From the NCBI GenBank assembly GCA_029262975.1, contig JAJCYJ010000435.1, forward strand, positions 1-9,318: a stretch of DNA of 9,318 nt, read 5' to 3'. This document shows, piece after piece, positions 6,955 to 9,318 of this stretch. The notes beneath the pieces were generated by a model. That model was not told where the DNA came from. It worked only from the letters and a program-made list of their open reading frames with translations, and searched no databases. A program made the translations under genes and the position numbers. The stretch is from Saprospiraceae bacterium. Lineage in GTDB: Bacteria; Bacteroidota; Bacteroidia; Chitinophagales; Saprospiraceae. Position 1 is the first letter of the stretch, and each line of letters opens with the position of its first letter.

Positions 6955-8973
6955 ATGCCAACCGACGTGAAATATCCTAAAATAGTCATGGATGCAAAGT
7001 TGAAAGCACAATTGCTCAAATTATCTGAAGAAAATTTGGACGCCCTTGAGGCGGTTGGCTTTCCAAGAGAATTAATACCTGCATTTTTGGAAACTGCCAA
7101 TCAATATCGTACCATCCTAATGAGCCGGGATCCAGGTTTTGCAGGGCTGAAATTAATTAGTGAAAAATATGATCTAAAAGGATTTCATATAAAATCAAAA
7201 TCCTGCAATTGGGGCCCTATGGCAGGTTTCGTTTGTAAGTTACCCCCTTTTAATAAAAGCGGTATGGATAAGTATGAGTATAATATTAAAAACACTACAC
7301 ATTATCTCGAGGAATTAAGTAAAAAGGACAAGAATGGGATAGACCTGATTCCGGACGCATGGGAGCGAGAAAAACCATGGGAACATATAAAAATAACAGA
7401 GGACCGAAGAAAGAATCTTTTCTCGAAAGAGGGACTTTGGCCAACTCTTAGGTGTAACAGTTATACTAAAATCGAAGTCCAAGGAAATATCTTAGGGTAC
7501 TATGGAATAACGGAGGATAAGTCTAAGACTGTTCAGTCGGAGTATATATTGCTAAAAGAAGAATTGGTTCAAGGTGGGGAATTCCTTTGGGGATTATATC
7601 ATGGTACAATACAAATAAAAGATAAAAAGAATTCCAAATACAGAGATTATAAATTTAAAGAAGACACATTTGAACTTCCCGTTAATCTTAGACAAAAGAA
7701 AAAAGAGTTTTTACTCAATATAACGGAATTAGGCCAACAAATGAATGTGGATTCTCTACCTGATGAATTTAGTAAAATTCGAGCAGAAATTGAGGATAAT
7801 CCCTTTAAAAATAGCAATGCTGATTTTTATGAAATTCAGGCTATTACCAATCCTTATCCACCTAATAAATATGTTAAGGTGGATGATGCAAGGAATAGAG
7901 AAATTGTTACAAAAACCAATAGCCCATCGTATTTACATTGTGTTACAGGAGATTTCGACTTGTTTGCTTTTTGGCCATTTGAAAACATTAATGCAAATTT
8001 GGTTAGGAATATTGAGGGTTCATTTTTTAATAAAAACAAATACTTCTCAAGCAGTCTTAAAGTCGCCTTAAATAATTCCATCAATAAGAGTTCTGACTTG
8101 GTTCAATTTCTGAAAAAGCAGAAAGAAGGTATTAGTTATTATGGTTCAGCAAGTCAGTATGAAGCGGTTTTAACTCTTGATAGTCCAGATGAAAAATCAA
8201 CCATTAACCTAAAGGAAAACATAATTATAGAATTTATTCCAGTTAATAAACAACTACTTAGTTTTGAAAATATTCATTTCGGTAATATTCATCATTTTGG
8301 CCAAAAAGTAGCTCAGACGTTGAACAGTATTGCTTCATCAGTACTTGGTTTTTCCAGTAATATGGCTTTACATAGCGATGAAGGTGGGAGACCTTTTATA
8401 GTTGAAATAGATTTTCCAATTGGATATTTTTTACCTCCTGAGATGAATTTCGAGGAGAATCCATTTGGTCTTTGTGGGACAATTAAAGATATCTATGAGT
8501 TTTTAGATTTTGTCCTCTTGGTGAATAATCCCATAGGAGAGGTTGGAATTCTAATTTATTTAAATCAAGGTTGGTATTTAGATTTAATTTTAAATGCTTT
8601 GAACAAAATGGAATTAACGAACTTGTTAAATTTATTTAATGCACAGTTGCAAACAAAAGGAAAGTCTTCGAATATATACTGTACGGATATAAAAGAAAAA
8701 ATCGAAGAGGAAATTAATAAGTTTCCAAAAAAGGATAAAATAAAATTCGCTGCATATAGGAAAAAAATTACGCATGATTTTTTAGGATTTAAGGCTCCTA
8801 TGAATACTCAATTTTACGCAAGTGATGCTTATTTGGTTAACATGGTTGGGCATTTTCTAGACTTGTTAGTGGATTTATATCTTCTGAAAGACAATGGCTT
8901 AAAGAATGTTCTTAATTCCTTTGGAAATTATACTCCTGATAAGAAAGATTTTATTTCAATAAACGAAATCTGA
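6955..8973 (+). CDS. Putative nucleotidyl cyclase toxin of the edema factor/CyaA/ExoY class
   Basis: The 672-residue product is predicted to convert ATP, or another NTP, to a cyclic nucleotide inside a target cell. Catalytic blocks occur in family order. Block 1 has R58, K75 and K82, then SCNWGPMAGFV, aligned with CyaA R41, K58, K65 and SSDWGLQAGYI and with EF KSSDWGPVAGYI. The spacings R to K (17) and K to K (7) are identical to CyaA and EF. Block 2 is TGDFDLFAFWP, placing D333 and D335 on CyaA D188/D190 and EF D491/D493, which bind the catalytic metals. Block 3 is ALHSDEGGRPF, placing H473 on CyaA H298 and EF H577. At H+6, where both have asparagine, there is R479. K82 to D333 spans 251 residues against about 123 in CyaA and 138 in EF, so there is a large insertion. 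Residues 541-672 form an extra helical C-terminal part. I see no signal peptide, RTX repeat or receptor-binding domain, so delivery must come from elsewhere. Known relatives need a eukaryotic activator (calmodulin or actin); the activator here is unknown. Confidence 0.88.
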   Translation: MPTDVKYPKIVMDAKLKAQLLKLSEENLDALEAVGFPRELIPAFLETANQYRTILMSRDPGFAGLKLISEKYDLKGFHIKSKSCNWGPMAGFVCKLPPFNKSGMDKYEYNIKNTTHYLEELSKKDKNGIDLIPDAWEREKPWEHIKITEDRRKNLFSKEGLWPTLRCNSYTKIEVQGNILGYYGITEDKSKTVQSEYILLKEELVQGGEFLWGLYHGTIQIKDKKNSKYRDYKFKEDTFELPVNLRQKKKEFLLNITELGQQMNVDSLPDEFSKIRAEIEDNPFKNSNADFYEIQAITNPYPPNKYVKVDDARNREIVTKTNSPSYLHCVTGDFDLFAFWPFENINANLVRNIEGSFFNKNKYFSSSLKVALNNSINKSSDLVQFLKKQKEGISYYGSASQYEAVLTLDSPDEKSTINLKENIIIEFIPVNKQLLSFENIHFGNIHHFGQKVAQTLNSIASSVLGFSSNMALHSDEGGRPFIVEIDFPIGYFLPPEMNFEENPFGLCGTIKDIYEFLDFVLLVNNPIGEVGILIYLNQGWYLDLILNALNKMELTNLLNLFNAQLQTKGKSSNIYCTDIKEKIEEEINKFPKKDKIKFAAYRKKITHDFLGFKAPMNTQFYASDAYLVNMVGHFLDLLVDLYLLKDNGLKNVLNSFGNYTPDKKDFISINEI

Positions 8974-8977
8974 CAGA

Positions 8978-9318
8978 GTGGAAAAACCTACAGTAATTTC
9001 AAAGGATTTCCAAAATCATCTATATACTCACCTTAGTGATGCAGGTGTTGAGCTATTTGATACTTGGAAAAGTGATGGCCAACACGGAAGTTCTGCGGAT
9101 ATAAAACTAGGAGAAATAAATTGCCGAGCAGAAATCACCTGTAACCAATTGGACGACCAGTTCTCTTTTCTGGCGATTATAAAATCTCTACATGAAGCAC
9201 CTATTAGTGAAGCCTATCCTTATATGCTCCCACCTGTTTATCCATCTTTTCCTTCCTCACAAAATCAATCCAAGAACCACCTTCGTCAATCTGACACAAC
9301 ACCATTTCACTTACATGG
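8978..9318 (+). CDS. Hypothetical protein, 3' end outside the window
   Basis: An uninterrupted frame starts with GTG 4 bp after the cyclase stop and stays open for 113 codons to the window edge. It begins MEKPTVISKDFQNHLYTHL if the GTG is read as Met and continues through ELFDTWKSDGQHGSSADIK. There is an in-frame stop at 8960-8962, and the first in-frame ATG is near 9225, so GTG 8978 is the best start. The translation is of mixed composition with no membrane segment or signal peptide; the last part is rich in Pro, Ser, Gln and His. I do not recognise a family. The 4 bp spacing suggests it is cotranscribed with the cyclase and may act with it, for example as a loading chaperone or accessory factor. 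That is inference from position only. Confidence 0.65.
   Translation, partial: MEKPTVISKDFQNHLYTHLSDAGVELFDTWKSDGQHGSSADIKLGEINCRAEITCNQLDDQFSFLAIIKSLHEAPISEAYPYMLPPVYPSFPSSQNQSKNHLRQSDTTPFHLH

Overview
The window looks like chromosomal or accessory DNA of a Bacteroidota bacterium. It has moderate to low GC, no Shine-Dalgarno-like sequence before the main starts, and an A-rich tract before one start codon. The long proteins are of a kind I associate with that phylum. The assignment is an inference, since no rRNA or taxonomic marker is present.

Layout. Bases 22-504 hold a degenerate array of repeat units of roughly 115-120 bp, each built around a short palindrome (GTAGGC-NNN-GCCTAC). About 240 bp of AT-rich leader follow, with no gene I can support. 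Three long genes on the plus strand then run almost without gaps. Gene 1 (747-4955) encodes a 1402-residue protein with a LamG-like middle. Gene 2 (4952-6877) overlaps it by 4 bp (ATGA) and encodes a 641-residue tail-fibre-type protein ending in a phage tail-collar domain. Gene 3 (6955-8973) lies 77 bp further on and encodes a 672-residue protein carrying the catalytic signatures of the edema factor/CyaA/ExoY class of nucleotidyl cyclase toxins. A fourth frame opens with GTG 4 bp after gene 3 and runs off the window end.

How they may work together. A tail-collar fibre beside a giant LamG-containing protein suggests a target-recognition module of a phage-tail-like particle, possibly an extracellular contractile injection system (eCIS). 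The cyclase has no signal peptide, RTX repeats or receptor-binding domain that I can see, and its catalytic core starts near the N-terminus. It would therefore need separate delivery, and the adjacent particle genes are the obvious candidate. The hypothesis is that this locus encodes a cyclic-nucleotide-producing payload with its delivery or targeting parts. No sheath, tube, baseplate or ATPase gene is visible here, so the link to a delivery machine rests on context only.

The most notable points are the cyclase itself, an arginine where EF and CyaA have a nucleotide-contacting asparagine, its long insertion between catalytic motifs, and the uncharacterised short-spaced downstream gene.
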